Source: an uncultured Clostridia bacterium (GTDB lineage Bacteria > Bacillota > Clostridia > Christensenellales > Borkfalkiaceae). Taken from it: a stretch of DNA of 7,219 nucleotides. The stretch spans positions 1-7,219 of the forward strand of contig CAJOMT010000102.1 in NCBI GenBank assembly GCA_905235815.1. The letters run 5' to 3'. How positions within the stretch are numbered: position 1 is the stretch's first letter; every line of letters starts with the position of its first letter. Made by a program: the position numbers and the translations under genes. Positions 5,129-7,219 of the stretch are shown here, piece after piece. Below the pieces are notes generated by a model that saw only the letters and a list, made by a program, of their open reading frames with translations, was not told where the DNA came from and did not search any database.

Positions 5129-6502
5129 AACAAAATCTTCCCGTGCGTCGGGGCGATAGGTTTCGACTTTAATATTATCTATCATTAATCCCTTAATATG
5201 CCTGAAATATATTCCTTTCGCGGGCAATATCCTGCCGTAAACGTATACTTCCGGATAATCACAAATCGGTTCTTCTGGGACTTCTTTTTTGTAATCCTTT
5301 ACTCCTCCATCGAGTTTCAGATGCACGTTCCTTAAAACTATATTTTCAAGAGGACTTTCCTTTAATCCGCAAACGTTACTCGTCATTTGCCAGTCGCTTT
5401 CCGCTGTATTTTTTTCGTTAGTATCATCAAAACTCTCCGCTATCCCGAACGCCCAAGGTTCTTGATAAAAATCGTTTGCTTTATAAGCAAAATAATTCCA
5501 CGCTATGACTTCATATGGCTCGTATGGACCTTCCGCTGTGATATTTTCAAGCAAAACGTTTTTAATTTTTCCAATTTCTCTACCCACAGGTCCACGCATT
5601 CTCCGCCCTATATGAATAAATAGCGGTGCGTTCACGTTGCTCATCGTTATGTTTTTGATAGTAATCCCATCAATGACTGCGCCGTCCACGCTCTCGATTG
5701 CAATACCGGTAATTCTTGTTTCTCTAATTTTGATATTTTCGATCTCAATATTTTCAAATCCACCGTTTGTTTCCGTTCCAAATTTAACAGCACAACAACG
5801 GCTCTTTAATTTACAATTCCAAACCCTTATATCTTTACATATATCCAAGCGATTTAACGTATACGAACTTTTGAATACGATAGCGTCATCGCCCGCTTCT
5901 ACTTCACAATCATGAATATTTACATTTTTGGAATTATCGGGCGAAATGCCGTCGATATATACACGCATTTTTAAGCCGTAAATATCTACGTTTTTACAGC
6001 CTGCAAAATATACCGCTAAATCGGTAGCATTGTAAATTCCAAGATTGGAAATTTCAACGTTCTTGCAATTTTTCAGCGCAATACATTTTGCGCCACGGTG
6101 CTTGATTGCCTCGCCGCGAACGCCGTCCTCGTCCCATACAGAGCGCATATCTATCTTGCCGCCGCCCGTGATTTTTATATTCTCACAATCAATACCTACG
6201 AACATTGACGGATGAAAATAAGTATGCGACGAATCTTGATAAATGGGATAATATACCTTTTCTTCTTGTGCGTAGTCGTAATAACTTTCCGCACCTAAAA
6301 TCTCTGTTTCTTCGGGAATTTCTACGCTTACGTTGCTTTTCAAAAAAACGGTAGAGAGTACGTACACTCCTCTATCAAAGCGTACGATCCCACCGCCGTT
6401 AGCGCTACATTCGTCAATAGCTTTTTGCACCGCTTGCGTATTTAAAGTTTTTTCGTCTGCTATCGCGCCAAAATCGTTTACATTATAAATCATATCAATC
6501 AT
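5111..6502 (-). CDS. GH28-type glycoside hydrolase (polygalacturonase-like), predicted cytoplasmic
   Basis: This 463-residue protein opens with 'YNVNDFGAIADEKTLNTQAV', the usual start of GH28/pectin-lyase-fold right-handed beta-helix enzymes, and contains many short N-I-x-I-x-N rungs. The acidic catalytic positions of GH28 are visible: Asp189 in 'DGISPDNSKNV' and Asp205-Asp206 in 'GDDAIVFKS'. The classical GHG and RIK motifs are replaced by 'CCAVKFGTETNGGF' (236-249) and 'GIAIES' (266-271), typical of divergent bacterial members as I recall them. There is no signal peptide, so it probably trims imported oligogalacturonides or rhamnogalacturonan fragments inside the cell. The exact substrate cannot be read from sequence. 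Start choice is uncertain: ATG 6502 and ATG 6493 both lack a clear ribosome binding site. It follows the creatininase-family gene by 68 bp with no terminator between, so the two may be co-transcribed. Confidence 0.88.
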   Translation of the reverse strand: MIDMIYNVNDFGAIADEKTLNTQAVQKAIDECSANGGGIVRFDRGVYVLSTVFLKSNVSVEIPEETEILGAESYYDYAQEEKVYYPIYQDSSHTYFHPSMFVGIDCENIKITGGGKIDMRSVWDEDGVRGEAIKHRGAKCIALKNCKNVEISNLGIYNATDLAVYFAGCKNVDIYGLKMRVYIDGISPDNSKNVNIHDCEVEAGDDAIVFKSSYTLNRLDICKDIRVWNCKLKSRCCAVKFGTETNGGFENIEIENIKIRETRITGIAIESVDGAVIDGITIKNITMSNVNAPLFIHIGRRMRGPVGREIGKIKNVLLENITAEGPYEPYEVIAWNYFAYKANDFYQEPWAFGIAESFDDTNEKNTAESDWQMTSNVCGLKESPLENIVLRNVHLKLDGGVKDYKKEVPEEPICDYPEVYVYGRILPAKGIYFRHIKGLMIDNIKVETYRPDAREDFVFCNVN

Positions 6503-6570
6503 ATAAATCTATCAACGAATTTTTTTGTCTACGAGAAGTTCTCTTCTCTGTATTTAGTTTTATTATTTTT

Positions 6571-7219
6571 TTACTTTACCGCTTGCATCAGATACTCAAG
6601 CGACTTTTCAACCATCTTGTTTCCGAGTTCTGCATTCGCTTTTCTCGCGCTCTCAGTAAACCAGTGCTTTATATCGTCTATTCTATCGAGTTTCACACAG
6701 TCGGGATAAAGCGCCATTAAAATAGAACTTTCAAATTCGCCTGCATGGTCGTAGCCTGTTGCATTTTGAACGGCAGTACTCATTGTCGGAATAACCTTTA
6801 TCCAGTTAAAAGGATTATTTGCCCCTTCTAACTGTTCGTAATAGTTAGCATAACTTTCCGATCCCCACCAACCTTCGCCCAAAGTTTCTTCCAAATATTC
6901 CATAGTGGCGCGTTTTGCCGCAGTTCTGTAACATAGCGTCATAGGCATTTCGCTTTCCTGCTCGAACTGATGGTGAATAACGACGTAAATATTCTTAAAC
7001 CCCGCATATAACATACTCTTGAACACATAGTAAACGTAATCTTCAAACGCGCGTTCCGGAATATGCACCGTGCCGCTTTTTCTGCCGCCAACTGCATAAC
7101 TCGACGGACTGTAAGATATAGTCGGCGCTATCATTATTTCCTTTTTTTTCGCAAGTTTTTTAATTAAGCCTTCGGCAACTAACGTGTCGCACCCAAACGA
7201 ACAATGCGGTCCGTGATAT
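6571..7219 (-). CDS. Creatininase-family amidohydrolase, 5' end outside window
   Basis: The frame is open from the right edge to a TAA at 6571, giving 215 visible C-terminal residues; the start is missing. The first visible residues, 'YHGPHCSFGCDT', match the family's metal-binding 'E-x-H-G-P-H' segment, with His2 and Asp11 of the fragment at the spacing of creatininase His36 and Asp45. The first Glu of that motif would lie just outside. 'GYDHAGEFESSILMALYPD' (fragment residues about 155-173) is the second conserved block. Between them, 'VVIHHQFEQES' (about 79-89) replaces the usual 'NGHGGN', so the metal site or substrate may differ. The family includes creatininase, hydrolases of purine and flavin pathways, and inositol-ketone ring hydrolases. 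Beside a pectin-degrading gene, a sugar- or inositol-derived substrate is more likely than creatinine, but this is inference. A run of eight A at 7142-7149 is in frame. Confidence 0.85.
   Translation of the reverse strand, partial: YHGPHCSFGCDTLVAEGLIKKLAKKKEIMIAPTISYSPSSYAVGGRKSGTVHIPERAFEDYVYYVFKSMLYAGFKNIYVVIHHQFEQESEMPMTLCYRTAAKRATMEYLEETLGEGWWGSESYANYYEQLEGANNPFNWIKVIPTMSTAVQNATGYDHAGEFESSILMALYPDCVKLDRIDDIKHWFTESARKANAELGNKMVEKSLEYLMQAVK

Noticed and set aside
6533..6548. GAGAAG/CTTCTC palindrome between the creatininase-family and GH28 genes
   Set aside because: It is a six-bp stem with no U-tract on the minus strand, so it is not a convincing terminator.
1..7219. Search for CRISPR arrays, insertion sequences, tRNA and rRNA genes
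   Set aside because: No regular spaced repeats, transposase motifs or RNA gene landmarks were seen on reading both strands; a covariance-model scan could still find a small RNA.

Overview
All genes in this window read on the minus strand, so transcription runs from high to low coordinates. Three things suggest a low-to-moderate GC Gram-positive anaerobe of the Clostridia, probably gut-associated: strong GGAGG-type ribosome binding sites, secreted and membrane proteins built from beta repeats of the CxxCG and 'LCLNGH' kinds common in clostridial surface proteins, and genes for pectin and uronate metabolism. I cannot place it more finely from sequence alone.

Right part (7219 to about 4430), carbohydrate side: a creatininase-family amidohydrolase (5' end outside the window) is followed after 68 bp by a GH28-type polygalacturonase-like protein with no signal peptide. 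A hairpin spans the GH28 stop codon and a strong intrinsic terminator lies about 110 bp further on. Beyond it, a good promoter and ribosome binding site lead into a decayed 5' fragment of tagaturonate reductase (uxaB). It has two frame breaks and has lost about three quarters of its length. GH28 enzymes can release galacturonate, and UxaB acts two steps later in galacturonate catabolism, so the fragment looks like the wreck of a pectin/galacturonate locus. From 4199 to 5110 there is no intact gene, only this relic plus promoters, terminators and AT-rich spacer.

Middle (4286 to 1227), an apparent three-gene operon behind one good sigma-A-type promoter: an MscS-family mechanosensitive channel, a membrane-anchored protein with an Fn3-like ectodomain and a C-terminal clostridial repeat, and an AqpZ-type aquaporin. 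The gaps are 19 and 27 bp. A pressure-relief channel and a water channel in one transcript suggest a turgor or osmotic module, and the middle protein would be an undescribed partner. As given, the middle gene is split by a +1 frameshift at a run of eight G; seven would restore a 392-residue protein. This could be phase variation, a mutation or a sequence error.

Left part (1034 to 1): after a spacer with three inverted repeats comes a separately positioned gene for a large secreted protein. It has a signal peptide, an N-terminal domain, an acidic linker and the start of a beta-helix-like repeat, and it runs off the left edge. No rRNA, tRNA, CRISPR array or insertion sequence was seen.
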